Positions 1-8,706 of a stretch of 64,000 bases of DNA are shown piece after piece. The stretch covers positions 62,001 through 126,000 of the forward strand of contig CANJUR010000004.1 in assembly GCA_947477565.1 (NCBI GenBank), written 5' to 3'. Each line of letters opens with the position of its first letter. Within the stretch, counting starts at the first letter, position 1. The DNA comes from Deltaproteobacteria bacterium (lineage in GTDB: Bacteria; Myxococcota_A; Polyangia; Polyangiales; Ga0077539). Made by a program: the position numbers and the translations under genes. The notes below the pieces were generated by a model. It ran no database searches. It saw nothing but the letters and a program-made list of their open reading frames with translations, and was not told the origin of the DNA.

Positions 1-341
1 TCGACCTGGGCGATTTATCGGATGGAGGGCGACCGCAAATCGACTCAGGAGGCGATGTTCGCGACGCCCCATCCCGCGATTCCGACGCGCGCGATGCCGC
101 TGCGCCAGTGGAAGAATCGACGCTCGGAGATGCTTCGTCGCAGGACGCAGACCCGATGGAAGAATTGCCTGAGTTCGCCGATGCAGCGAGCGTGGAGATG
201 CCTCCCGGGGAGGTGGTCGATTCGCCCGCTGGATGTAGCTGTCGCACCGCGCAGAGCGGGCCCGCGGGGCTCCCCGGGATGAGTTTCGCGCTGTCGCTTG
301 GCGCACTGACACTCGCGCGACGCCGGGCACGCCGGATATGA
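1..341 (+). CDS. C-terminal end of a MYXO-CTERM-sorted surface protein (5' end outside window)
   Basis: An open frame runs from base 3 to the TGA at 339-341 with no start needed, so the gene begins left of the window. About 70 residues of acidic, Asp/Ser/Glu-rich low-complexity sequence are followed by a Gly-Cys-Ser-Cys motif, a short spacer, a hydrophobic helix (roughly MSFALSLGALTLA) and a final Arg-rich tail. That order is the MYXO-CTERM sorting signal used by Myxococcota to anchor exported proteins at the cell surface; its Cys is processed. The catalytic or binding part of the protein is not in the window, so its function is unknown. The stop overlaps the next gene's start by 4 bases (ATGA at 338-341), suggesting translational coupling. 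Confidence 0.75.
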   Translation, partial: DLGDLSDGGRPQIDSGGDVRDAPSRDSDARDAAAPVEESTLGDASSQDADPMEELPEFADAASVEMPPGEVVDSPAGCSCRTAQSGPAGLPGMSFALSLGALTLARRRARRI

Positions 342-1600
342 AACCTGACTCTGAGGATGCGTGGACTCGGCAACAAAACTCGGTCAATTTCGGCGAAGTG
401 GAGACCACGGTCATCGACGAGCTTGAGCTCGCGGAAGATTCTGATGCCCTCGCCGAAGAGGCAGCGGCCGGAAGTCTCGCCGCGGCGATCGCCAAGACCC
501 ACGGAGTGCGTGCATCGCTCTCCGCAAAGAAGCTCCTGACGATCCTGAGCAATCCGGACGTTTCGCTCAACGAGGTGAGAAAGACGATCGAGATCGACAG
601 TTCGCTAGCCGCTCGCGTTCTCCGGGTGGTCAACTCCGCGGCGTACGGTCTGCGGGTGCGCGTTCGGAAGATCAACGTCGCAGTCACGCTGCTCGGGACG
701 AAGAAGCTCAACGAGATCGCGACGGCTGCGTCGGTGCTGGACTGGTTCGAGCAAGACGCGGTGACGGTGCCGGAGATCTTCCGACTTTCGGCTGCGACGG
801 CTGCGCTCTCGCGACACATCGCGACGCGCTGCGCCCTCCCCCCGGAGGACTGCTACACGTGCGGATTGCTGCACGATTACGGCAAGTTGATCATGATGCA
901 AACCGGCGACGATTCGTACGCCGACCTCATCAACAGCGCGGGGCGCGACGACGACCTCTACCTCGAAGAGCGAGCGCGGTACGGCTACGACCACGCCATC
1001 CTCGGCGCCCGCGTACTGGCCGAATGGAACCTCCCGGAGCCGTTGCCCAGCGTCATCGCGCTGCACCACCAGCCTTCGCGCGCATTCAAGCTCGGGGGCG
1101 TCCTGGGCAGGATGGTCGCGGCGCTGCGCTGGGCAGAGCGGCTGACCTACGAATTCGACCGCGGGGTTCCGATCGACGACGTGTGGCTCGCGGAGATGGC
1201 GAAGGACGAGTGCGTGGTGCTCCTCGGGCTCGCGCGCGGCGACTTTCGCCATTTCTGCCTCGATCTGCACCTCACCTGGATGGAGAGCCAGCAGACCAGG
1301 CCCGGCGAACGGGACGATGACGGGCACAACGAAAACCCGTTCGTCTCAGTGCTTCGCGTCGTCAACGAGGCCGTCACGCAGAAGGTCACGCAAACGGGCT
1401 GGAACCTCCGGAGCGTCGCCGTCTTCATCGGAGCGGCGAGCGTTGCGCTGGAGTTCGTGGACGTGTTCGCGGGATGGGGCGGCGTCGGCCACTGGCGGTT
1501 CGCGTCCTTACTCCGGTCGATGAACCACGTGATGCTTTTCTTCGCGGTCGTCCTCGGCGGCGCGCTGCTCATGCGCCGCGTGAGCGCCAATCGCCGCTAG
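338..1600 (+). CDS. HDOD-domain protein with two C-terminal membrane segments
   Basis: 420 aa. Residues ~55-255 form an HDOD domain, a non-enzymatic relative of HD phosphohydrolases used in signalling and regulation. It begins with a helical segment rich in SxxxL repeats, then LLHDYGK (H179-D180) and LHHQP. The N-terminal ~45 residues are acidic. Two hydrophobic helices lie near the end (~357-377 and ~398-412), followed by RRVSANRR, so the HDOD domain is probably tethered to the inner membrane with both termini cytoplasmic. Most HDOD proteins are soluble or carry response-regulator or EAL domains; a C-terminal membrane anchor is less usual. The ATG overlaps the stop of the upstream MYXO-CTERM gene, so the two are probably co-expressed. 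No signalling partner is identifiable. Confidence 0.85.
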   Translation: MKPDSEDAWTRQQNSVNFGEVETTVIDELELAEDSDALAEEAAAGSLAAAIAKTHGVRASLSAKKLLTILSNPDVSLNEVRKTIEIDSSLAARVLRVVNSAAYGLRVRVRKINVAVTLLGTKKLNEIATAASVLDWFEQDAVTVPEIFRLSAATAALSRHIATRCALPPEDCYTCGLLHDYGKLIMMQTGDDSYADLINSAGRDDDLYLEERARYGYDHAILGARVLAEWNLPEPLPSVIALHHQPSRAFKLGGVLGRMVAALRWAERLTYEFDRGVPIDDVWLAEMAKDECVVLLGLARGDFRHFCLDLHLTWMESQQTRPGERDDDGHNENPFVSVLRVVNEAVTQKVTQTGWNLRSVAVFIGAASVALEFVDVFAGWGGVGHWRFASLLRSMNHVMLFFAVVLGGALLMRRVSANRR

Positions 1601-1621
1601 GGCACCGGTCGGCTCCCAGCC

Positions 1622-1659
1622 ATTCCTGCGCAGGTATTCCCAGATTCCTGCGCAGGTAT
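1622..1659. repeat. Two direct copies of a 16-bp repeat containing a palindromic core
   Basis: ATTCCTGCGCAGGTAT occurs at 1622-1637 and again at 1644-1659, so the period is 22 bp. The core CCTGCGCAGG is a perfect palindrome. It lies in the 135-bp gap between two convergent genes. A related 22-bp array is at 47589-47654; on the opposite strand it also carries CGCAGGTA(C/T)TC. It could be a small dispersed repeat or part of a transcription-stop structure. Confidence 0.7.
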
Positions 1660-1735
1660 GGGTGGCGCCACGGCGGCACACCGGCGGCCGCATCAAGTGC
1701 GTGTCGCTGGCGCGATCGATCGAGCGCCGACGGTT

Positions 1736-3277
1736 TCAGGTGAACTTGAGCTTGGTCGCGGCGACGGCGGACATCTGCAGCAGCAGCCAGCCGTGGCGGA
1801 AGCGCGAGATGTTGGTCTCGCCGTACGTGCGATCGCGGTAGCGAATCGGGATCTCGAGAATCTTCAGGTTGAGCTTCGACGCCCCGAAGATGAGGTCGAA
1901 ATCACCGAACGGATCGAAGTCACCGAAGTAGGCGCGGTTGGCCGCGAGGCGCGCGTAGTCCTGGGCCCAGAGCACCTTCGTGCCGCAGAGGGTGTCCTTC
2001 AGCGGCTGATTGAGCAGGTAGGTGAAGAGCTTGCTGAAGCCGATGTTTCCCAACTTGTTGAGGAAGCGCATCGCCTCGGCTTCCATCGGGTACACGAGCC
2101 GCGTGCCCTGCACGTAATCGCTCATTCCCTGGACCATCACGTCGTAGAATTTCGGCAGGTCTTCCGGCGGCACCGTCATGTCGGCGTCGAGGATCATCAA
2201 GATTTCCCCCGTGGCCTCGCGGAAGCCCACGCGCACCGCATCTCCCTTCCCCTTGCCGGTCTGTCCGTACACCGAGATCTTGAGGGGACCGCGGTAGTCG
2301 GCGATGGCGCGCTCGATGGTGCCGCGGGTGTCGTCCTTGCTGCCGCCCTCGACGAAGATCAGTTCGGTCTCCGAGCCCATCATTGGCGTCCGCTCGATGA
2401 TCTTCGAGATGTTGCCGGCCTCGTTGCGGGCGGGCACCACCACGCTGACCTTCGGCTGCGGCGTCGGAACCACCGCCTCGCCACGACGGCGGAGCACGTA
2501 GAGTCGGTACATCGACGTGCGCCGCACCAACGGCAGCTTGGAGACGTACTTGTTGAGCAGCCCCGCGACGCCCGGAACCGGCAGAGGCAGAAGCATCCGG
2601 TCTTCGAGCTTCACGACCTCGAGTCCGGCGATGTCGAAGAGGTTCTGGAGGTCGGACTCACCGAGCCAGTTTGCCGGCGGCGTCGGGAGCTTGAACCCCG
2701 CCATTTCCCCGACACGCAGCGCGACCTCCCAGAGGTAGTTGTAGCAGGTGAGGAAGACCCGCCCCCCGGGCGCGAGGTGCCGCGAGAGGTTCTCAAGGAG
2801 GCGCTGAATGTCCGGAACGCTGTGTACGAGACGGTCGCAGATGATCGCGTCGTAGCGCTCCTCGAGGCGCATCGTGAGGGCATCCTCCTCGCGAAGGTGA
2901 AGGCCCGGATGACGCCGCTTCGCCCCCGCGATGGCCGCCGGAATCGGGTCTACGCCGTCGCGCACCGCGTTGGGCAGCCTCGCCAGGGTGTCGCCCGGTC
3001 CAGAGCCGACCTCGAGCACCCGCGCGTCCTTCGGAATCGCCCGCGCCAGCGTCTCGGCCACGTCGTCGCGGAGGTACCGCACGCCGAAGCCGAAGCGCGG
3101 CTCCTCGACGGCGCTGCGTTCGAAGTATGCGCGCCAGGCTTCGTCCTCCCGGGTACCTACGATTCTGGGCTTCTCGCCCGAGCCAACGCCGTCCTGCACC
3201 ACGCTTGAGGTCTCCATGAAGGGCGCGGAATAGACCATCACCGCGGCCGAGTCATCAAGCGCCCACCGTCCGCTCAT
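1736..3277 (-). CDS. Fusion of a SAM-dependent methyltransferase and a family 2 (dolichol-phosphate-mannose-synthase-like) glycosyltransferase
   Basis: 513 aa in two clear halves. Residues ~50-235 are a class I methyltransferase: motif I VLEVGSGPGD (88-96), an acidic residue ending strand 2, and the post-motif LSRHLAPGGRVFLTCYN (165-180). Residues 277-513 are a GT-A fold family 2 glycosyltransferase: VSVVVPARNEAG, the nucleotide-binding LDADM DxD motif (363-367), and FDPFGDFDLIFGASK further on. The second half most resembles DPM1-like enzymes that load sugars onto a lipid carrier, so an envelope polysaccharide or glycolipid role is likely. It lies 36 bp downstream of the oligoendopeptidase gene and may be co-transcribed. 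The start at 3277 is chosen for reading into that gap; an ATG at 3238 is an alternative. Confidence 0.85.
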   Translation of the reverse strand: MSGRWALDDSAAVMVYSAPFMETSSVVQDGVGSGEKPRIVGTREDEAWRAYFERSAVEEPRFGFGVRYLRDDVAETLARAIPKDARVLEVGSGPGDTLARLPNAVRDGVDPIPAAIAGAKRRHPGLHLREEDALTMRLEERYDAIICDRLVHSVPDIQRLLENLSRHLAPGGRVFLTCYNYLWEVALRVGEMAGFKLPTPPANWLGESDLQNLFDIAGLEVVKLEDRMLLPLPVPGVAGLLNKYVSKLPLVRRTSMYRLYVLRRRGEAVVPTPQPKVSVVVPARNEAGNISKIIERTPMMGSETELIFVEGGSKDDTRGTIERAIADYRGPLKISVYGQTGKGKGDAVRVGFREATGEILMILDADMTVPPEDLPKFYDVMVQGMSDYVQGTRLVYPMEAEAMRFLNKLGNIGFSKLFTYLLNQPLKDTLCGTKVLWAQDYARLAANRAYFGDFDPFGDFDLIFGASKLNLKILEIPIRYRDRTYGETNISRFRHGWLLLQMSAVAATKLKFT

Positions 3278-3313
3278 GCGAGCCCCGGTACCAGCGCTTC
3301 GAAGTACGCGCGA

Positions 3314-5089
3314 TCAGCCGGTCGCGGTGAGGTCGTCCACCATCCGCGTGACCACCGCGAGCCCGCGTGACCAGAACGCCGGATCGCGCACGTCGAGTCC
3401 AAGCTCCGCGAGGAGAGCCTCCGGGCGGTCGCGCCCGCCGCTCGCGAGCAGCCGCAGGTACTTCGGCACGAAGGCCGCGCCCTCGCGCTCCCAGAGGTCA
3501 TAGAGCGCAAAGACCAGCAACTGGCCGAACGCATACGAGTAGCAATAGAAGCGATAGTGCACGAGGTGGGGAATCGCCCCCCAGCCGAAGCGGTCGCGCT
3601 CGGTGCGCCGCACGGCGTCGCCGTAGAGCCGGTCCATCTCACCGGTCCAGATCGCCGAGATGTCCTCGACGGCGACGACCCCCACGGCCCGCGCCTCATG
3701 GGTGCGCTGCTCATAGCGGGTGAACGCCACCTGCCGGTGAATCGTCCCGAGTGCCTCCTCGACTCGCGACGCTCGCATCGCCTTGCGGGCCGCCGGATCG
3801 GTCTCATGCGCCAGGAGGTTGCGCCCGAGCACCAGCTCACCGAACACGCTCGCGGTCTCGGCCATCGGGCTCGTCGGCCAGTAGTTGAGCAGCGACTGCT
3901 GCCCGGCGAGCGCGAAGTGCACCCCGTGCCCGAGCTCGTGAGCCAGCGTAAACACGTCCCGCATGCGACCGTGGTGATTCACCATCACCCGAGGTGCGAC
4001 GCCCGGAATCATCCCCGCGCAAAACGCTCCGTCCTGCTTTCCCGACCGCGGCTCGGCGTCGATGCGCCCCTCGGTAAAGAACCTCCCGGCGAGCTCCGCC
4101 ACGCTCGGATCGAGGTCCCCGAAGGCCCTCAGCACCTCCGCGCGCGCCGTCTCCCAGGAGGCCTCGCGGTCGCCATCCGGCGGTGGCGCGAGCACATCGT
4201 GGCTCTCGAGCACCGGCAACCCGAGGTTTGCGGCCTTCCAACGAAAGTACCGCTGCGCGACGGGGTAATGCGCCTCGACGGCGGTCATGAGCGCGTCGAG
4301 CACTGGCCGCGAGAGTTCGTCCTCGAGCATCGTCGGCGCGACCGGATCGAGGTGCCCGCGCAGCCCGTTCTCGAGGCGGTGGTCCTGGTAGAGGGTGTTG
4401 ACGATGAAGGCGAGCGTGGGCGCGCTCTCGGCGAGCTGATCCTGGATGGCCACGGTGGCGCGGCGACGCACCTCGCGGTCGGGGTCCTCGCGCAGCGAAC
4501 GGACGTCCGCGAGGGTGAGCGTGCGGTCCCCGCCGTGCGGCTCGACGGAGAATCGCCACCCCGCGACGAGCTCGTCGTAGAGCTGGGTCCATGCGCGGCG
4601 ACCGGTAAGATCCTTCGTTGCGAGGGCCTCTTCGACCGGACCCGGCAGCGCGTGGGGTGCAGCGTCTCGGGCGCGTTCGAGATGGTGGCGGTACATCGCG
4701 AGGGCGGGGTCCGCGAGCCAGCGGTCGCACACCTCGACGCTGGCCCGACCGAGTTCAAGATCGACGAAGCGCAACTGATTGAATACTCCGTTCGCGCGCT
4801 CGCCCACCCGCGAGTGGAGTGCGCGCGTGGGCTCGTCGAGGGCGTCCGTCGAGAGCGCGAGGCTGGCGAACATCTGCGGGCGATATGCGACCGCAAGGGC
4901 GGCCTCGTAGGCCTGGAGCATCGCCGCCAGGGCGGGCGCGCTGAGCGCGGCGACCCGGTCGCGGTAGGCATCTGCGAGCGCGGTCGCGAGGCGGAGCGCT
5001 GTGTCGAGATCGGCGTCGAGCGCAGGGTCGGCGACCGAGGCGTAGAGGTCCGAGAGGTTCCATCGGGGCGGGGCTGGGAGAGTGCTCAC
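3314..5089 (-). CDS. pepF: Oligoendopeptidase F (M3 family zinc metallopeptidase)
   Basis: 591 aa from a GTG at 5089. The zinc site HELGH is at residues 384-388 within an LAHELGHG context, and the third ligand region (ETASVFGE) lies ~28 residues on, as in M3B peptidases. The all-helical fold and length (~600 aa) fit the family, which cleaves short cytoplasmic peptides. The reading frame is open upstream to an ATG at 5161, but that extension (Arg/Cys-rich) is unlike the family and would run into the divergent gene. Translation from 5089 starts just before the conserved PRWNLSDLY. No signal peptide is present, so the enzyme is cytoplasmic. No strong Shine-Dalgarno precedes either start. Confidence 0.88.
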   Translation of the reverse strand: MSTLPAPPRWNLSDLYASVADPALDADLDTALRLATALADAYRDRVAALSAPALAAMLQAYEAALAVAYRPQMFASLALSTDALDEPTRALHSRVGERANGVFNQLRFVDLELGRASVEVCDRWLADPALAMYRHHLERARDAAPHALPGPVEEALATKDLTGRRAWTQLYDELVAGWRFSVEPHGGDRTLTLADVRSLREDPDREVRRRATVAIQDQLAESAPTLAFIVNTLYQDHRLENGLRGHLDPVAPTMLEDELSRPVLDALMTAVEAHYPVAQRYFRWKAANLGLPVLESHDVLAPPPDGDREASWETARAEVLRAFGDLDPSVAELAGRFFTEGRIDAEPRSGKQDGAFCAGMIPGVAPRVMVNHHGRMRDVFTLAHELGHGVHFALAGQQSLLNYWPTSPMAETASVFGELVLGRNLLAHETDPAARKAMRASRVEEALGTIHRQVAFTRYEQRTHEARAVGVVAVEDISAIWTGEMDRLYGDAVRRTERDRFGWGAIPHLVHYRFYCYSYAFGQLLVFALYDLWEREGAAFVPKYLRLLASGGRDRPEALLAELGLDVRDPAFWSRGLAVVTRMVDDLTATG

Positions 5090-5169
5090 GGAGACGGGTA
5101 TACCGCAGGACGTAAGAGAGTCGATGGCGCACCGCTGCGCGCTGCGGGTTCGTGGCACCATCGGCCCCG

Positions 5170-5715
5170 ATGGCCGGCCCCAGCGACGACTACGAACGCA
5201 AAGAACAAGAACAGCGCGCGCAAGCCTGGTATGCCGTCGTGGGATTCGGGGTGCTCGTCGCCGCGGTCGCGGTGATCCTCCAGTGGATGCCCGAGAATCC
5301 CTTCTCGCAGCCCTCGGAGACGCCCCACACGACGCGCCTCAACGCGGGCGCGCTGACCGGCCGGGACGCCCCGATGCTGGCGGTGACCCCGTCGCAACAG
5401 GCGGCCATCGCGGCGGGGTGTCGGGTGAGCGACGTGGCGCTGGTGCAGGAGTGGCGCGGGGCGTTTCGGCTCACCAATACCGAGGCTCTTCTGGCGTACA
5501 GTGCTCGCCCCCACCGAGGCGCTTTCAGCCCCGAGGGATGGACCGCCGATGCCTCGCGCGATGGCGGCGTCGGCTGCGAGGTGGTGTTCCATTCGCGCGA
5601 GGGCAGCCGCGCGAAGGACGCCCGCTGGACGATCTCCGACGACCGCACCGTCATCGCCCCGGCCAACGACTTCGCGCGCGAACTTGCCGCCATGCTCCCC
5701 GCCCGCCGTCGGTGA
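5170..5715 (+). CDS. Small bitopic membrane protein of unknown function
   Basis: 181 aa. A charged N-terminus (DDYERKEQEQ) precedes one membrane helix at ~residues 20-40 and a ~140-residue domain that would lie in the periplasm. I recognise no domain. The start ATG at 5170 is preferred over an in-frame ATG at 5152 because it leaves space for a divergent promoter with pepF. The TGA at 5713-5715 overlaps the GTG of the next gene (GTGA at 5712-5715), so it is probably translated together with the membrane glycosyltransferase downstream. It might be an accessory factor for that enzyme, but this is inference from position alone. Confidence 0.75.
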   Translation: MAGPSDDYERKEQEQRAQAWYAVVGFGVLVAAVAVILQWMPENPFSQPSETPHTTRLNAGALTGRDAPMLAVTPSQQAAIAAGCRVSDVALVQEWRGAFRLTNTEALLAYSARPHRGAFSPEGWTADASRDGGVGCEVVFHSREGSRAKDARWTISDDRTVIAPANDFARELAAMLPARRR

Positions 5716-7307
5716 TCGAGCGCGCGCCTCGCACTCCCCGCGGTCTCTTCGCGGCCTCGCTCGCGCTGATCACCCTCGGCTCGCTCGCACTGCGGGTGCC
5801 GCGCCTTGCGAGCATTCCCAACGCGGCCCACGACGAGGGCAACTGGCTCCTCGCCGCATGGCAGCGCGCCCACGGTGTCGCGGTGCCGCTAAGCCCCGAC
5901 GCGCGCTTCGTGACCGACCTCTTCGCCTGGCTGATGGCGTTCGCGCTGCGCCTCGGCGGCCAGTCCATCATCAGCGCACGCGCCGTTCCGGTCGCCGCTA
6001 GCTTCGTCGGGCTGGTGGCCATCGCGCTGATCGCCCGCCGGGTCGCCGGTCCGGGCGCAGCGCTCGTGCTCGCGGCCCTGCTCGCGGTGCACCCGTGGGC
6101 GATCCTCTGGAGCCGCAACGTCGTCACGCCTTACGCTCTCTCGCTCGTCCTCGCGGTCTTCGCACCGCTGCTCGCGCACCTCGCCTGGAACCTCCCCTCC
6201 CCCCGCTCCGCCTGGTGGCGGCTCGCATGCGGTCAATGCATCGCGCTGGGATTCCAGTTCTCCCCGCTCGCGCTCGTGTCGGCGATCGGGGTCGCTGTGC
6301 AGCTCCTCAACGACCCGATCTCCCGCGCGCAACTCCGGACGCGCTCCACCATCACCGCGGTTCTCCTCGCGGCCGCACACGTCGCGCCCATCGCCGTCGG
6401 CGCGGCGCGCGTGGCCCAGCACGGGAGCACCCGTCCCAGCGCCCACTTCGACCACCTCGGAATACGACTCCAGGTATTCGTTCGCGCGCTCGCGGGCGTT
6501 CTTTCCGGCGAAGCCACGCTCCGGGACTTCACCACCGCTACGCTCCCGTGGCCCCTCGAGTTCGCCGCGGCGTCGGTCGCAATCGCCGTCGTCGCCGTTG
6601 CCCTCGCCCGCGGCTGTGATCCGCTGCGTCGCCTCGCGATTCCCCACCTTGCGGCGGCGCTCGTCGGCCTGCCGTTGCTGCTAGCGCCGATGCGCCAGTG
6701 GCACATGCCCTCCGTGGATGCCGAGCGCTACGGATTTGTGCTGATCGCGCCCGCAGCGCTGCTCGTCGCATCGCTCGCTGGTTCGCGACTGCGATGGGTC
6801 GCCGTCGCCGCGGTGGCCGCCCTGGCGCTGGGCCCCACGCGGCGCGGCGCGGAGTGGTTTTGTCGCGGTGGCGGGCCCGACCGTGGACTATTTTTGACGC
6901 GCGATGGGGCCGGGGGCCGTCGCTGGAAGGTCACCGCGCACGACATCGCCGTGGTGGACCAGATCATCGCAACGGCGGACACCCTCGGTGTCGGCGCACG
7001 GGTCACGGTGGTGACGGCGGACTACGTCTTCCACCCGATCTACTTCGCCAACATCGGCCACGGGCACCGCCTCATCGAGATCAACGGGACGCCCCTCCCG
7101 TTGCGCTCGGGCGAGCGGTTGCTTTTCGTCCGTTGGTCCGACGGGGTGTTCGCGCCCACGTTCTGGCCTCGCGCTGACGTGATCGCCAACGATGCGCTCA
7201 CCGCACGGATGCACGCGCCCGACCTCCGCGACCTGCGCCTCGCGCGCACGCTGCGGCAGCCCGACGGCGAGGCGCTAATCGACCTCTGGACGGCGCAGGC
7301 TCCGTAG
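5712..7307 (+). CDS. GT-C fold polytopic membrane glycosyltransferase (ArnT/PMT-like)
   Basis: 531 aa with about ten hydrophobic helices. After the first helix comes an acidic Asp-Glu pair (D41-E42 in NAAHDEGNW), where GT-C enzymes place their catalytic Asp/Glu in the first extracytoplasmic loop. The last ~110 residues form a soluble periplasmic domain. Such enzymes move a sugar from a lipid-phosphate carrier to lipid A, protein or glycan at the outer face of the inner membrane. The exact substrate cannot be read from the sequence. It starts with GTG inside the preceding gene's stop. An ATG is not available near this point, and the TM1 region would be lost with later starts. Confidence 0.78.
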   Translation: MIERAPRTPRGLFAASLALITLGSLALRVPRLASIPNAAHDEGNWLLAAWQRAHGVAVPLSPDARFVTDLFAWLMAFALRLGGQSIISARAVPVAASFVGLVAIALIARRVAGPGAALVLAALLAVHPWAILWSRNVVTPYALSLVLAVFAPLLAHLAWNLPSPRSAWWRLACGQCIALGFQFSPLALVSAIGVAVQLLNDPISRAQLRTRSTITAVLLAAAHVAPIAVGAARVAQHGSTRPSAHFDHLGIRLQVFVRALAGVLSGEATLRDFTTATLPWPLEFAAASVAIAVVAVALARGCDPLRRLAIPHLAAALVGLPLLLAPMRQWHMPSVDAERYGFVLIAPAALLVASLAGSRLRWVAVAAVAALALGPTRRGAEWFCRGGGPDRGLFLTRDGAGGRRWKVTAHDIAVVDQIIATADTLGVGARVTVVTADYVFHPIYFANIGHGHRLIEINGTPLPLRSGERLLFVRWSDGVFAPTFWPRADVIANDALTARMHAPDLRDLRLARTLRQPDGEALIDLWTAQAP

Positions 7308-7361
7308 CGCGCCGCGGATGCATCGACGGACGTGCGCGACCGGTGCGAGACTCCGCGTCCG

Positions 7362-8585
7362 ATGAGCGAACCGATGTCCCCGTACCTCCGCCGCCTGCTG
7401 GTATTCCTGAGCGTTGCGACGTTTTTTGAGGGTTACGACATGTTCGCGCTCGCGCAGATCCTCCCCAACTTGCGCGCGGACTTCCACATCACCCCACAGG
7501 CTGCGGGGATCCTCCTCGCCTGCATCAACTTCGGCACCGTCGTGGCTTATTTGCTCATCCGCGTGGCCGATCGCATCGGGCGCAAGCGGGTGCTCTCGAT
7601 CACCATCGTCGGCTACACGCTGGCGTCGCTCGCCTCCGCGGCTTCTCCCAACGTCGTGGTCTTCGGCCTTCTCCAGTGCCTCGCCCGCGTCTTTCTCATC
7701 GGCGAATGGACCATCGCCATGGTGATGGCCGCCGAGGAGTACCCTGCGGCTCGTCGCGGCACGGTCATCGGCATTCTTCAGGCGTGTTCGTCTCTCGGTG
7801 GCATCGCGTGCGCGGGGCTGGTTCCGCTCATGCTGAAGAGCCCCATCGGGTGGCGACTGGTGTTCGTCGTCGGGTCCGTGCCGCTGGCGATCATGGCGTA
7901 CGCGCGCCGAGGCTTGAGGGAAACGCGCCGCTTCGAGGAAGCCACCGCGCAGGGAAACACCATCCCTCAGGGCAGCCTGTTTGCGGTGCTGCGCACGCGT
8001 CACCTCAAGCGCATCCTGCAGATGGCCGTGATCTGGTTTCTCTCCTACGTGTGCACTCAAAACGCGATCACGTTCTGGAAGGAGTTCGCCGTCGGCGAGC
8101 GGCAATTTACCGACGCTGAAGTGGGCGGTGCGATCACCGTCGCGGCCATCGCTTCGATGCCGCTGGTCTTCCTCGCGGGTCGCCTGCTCGACGCGATCGG
8201 CCGACGCCGCGGCTCGATCATCATCTACGGCGCGCTCTCCCTCGGGGTGTTCACCGCGTACACGCTCCACAGTCGCGCGGCGCTGACCGCGGCGCTGGCG
8301 CTCGCGGTATTCGGGACGAGCGCATTTCTCCCGGTGCTCAACGCCTTCACGACGGAGCTTTTCCCGACGGAGTACCGGGCCGACGCATTCGCGTGGTCCA
8401 ACAACCTCCTCGGGCGCATCGGGTATGTGCTGTCTCCGCCGCTCGTGGGGTACTTCGCGGCCCGCCACGGATGGGGCCCTACGGTGGGTGCGACGGCGGT
8501 GTTTCCGCTACTCGCGCTTGGGTTGATCCTGGCGCTTCTGCCCGAGACGGGCGGGCGCGAACTGGAAGAAACCGCGGGGATGTAA
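7362..8585 (+). CDS. Major facilitator superfamily transporter
   Basis: 407 aa, 12 predicted helices. The N-terminal FFEGYDMFALAQILPNL signature and the loop 2-3 motif RVADRIGRKRVL (D..GRK type) are typical of MFS proton symporters, closest in pattern to the aromatic-acid/metabolite:H+ symporter group. A second copy of the loop motif (GRLLDAIGRRRGS) is at ~270, and LFPTEYRADAFAWSNNLLGR in helix 10-11 fits too. The substrate is not assignable. ATG 7362 is chosen (MSEPMSPYL); GTG 7332 and ATG 7374 are alternatives. There is a 54-bp gap to the glycosyltransferase gene. Confidence 0.85.
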   Translation: MSEPMSPYLRRLLVFLSVATFFEGYDMFALAQILPNLRADFHITPQAAGILLACINFGTVVAYLLIRVADRIGRKRVLSITIVGYTLASLASAASPNVVVFGLLQCLARVFLIGEWTIAMVMAAEEYPAARRGTVIGILQACSSLGGIACAGLVPLMLKSPIGWRLVFVVGSVPLAIMAYARRGLRETRRFEEATAQGNTIPQGSLFAVLRTRHLKRILQMAVIWFLSYVCTQNAITFWKEFAVGERQFTDAEVGGAITVAAIASMPLVFLAGRLLDAIGRRRGSIIIYGALSLGVFTAYTLHSRAALTAALALAVFGTSAFLPVLNAFTTELFPTEYRADAFAWSNNLLGRIGYVLSPPLVGYFAARHGWGPTVGATAVFPLLALGLILALLPETGGRELEETAGM

Positions 8586-8706
8586 GTGTCCGGGAGTCTC
8601 ACGCCGTACCCCCACCCCGTGCCGCCGCTGCGACCGGCTTTTCGCGTATCCCAACTCAACGATTGTTGCCAAACCGACCGGGTGCCCCGGTACACTCCCG
8701 CCAATC

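Noticed and set aside
1658-3208. Long open frame on the plus strand opposite the methyltransferase-glycosyltransferase gene
   Set aside because: It is antisense to a gene with clear domain motifs; its open state follows from high GC and its translation is Arg/His/Glu-rich without motifs.
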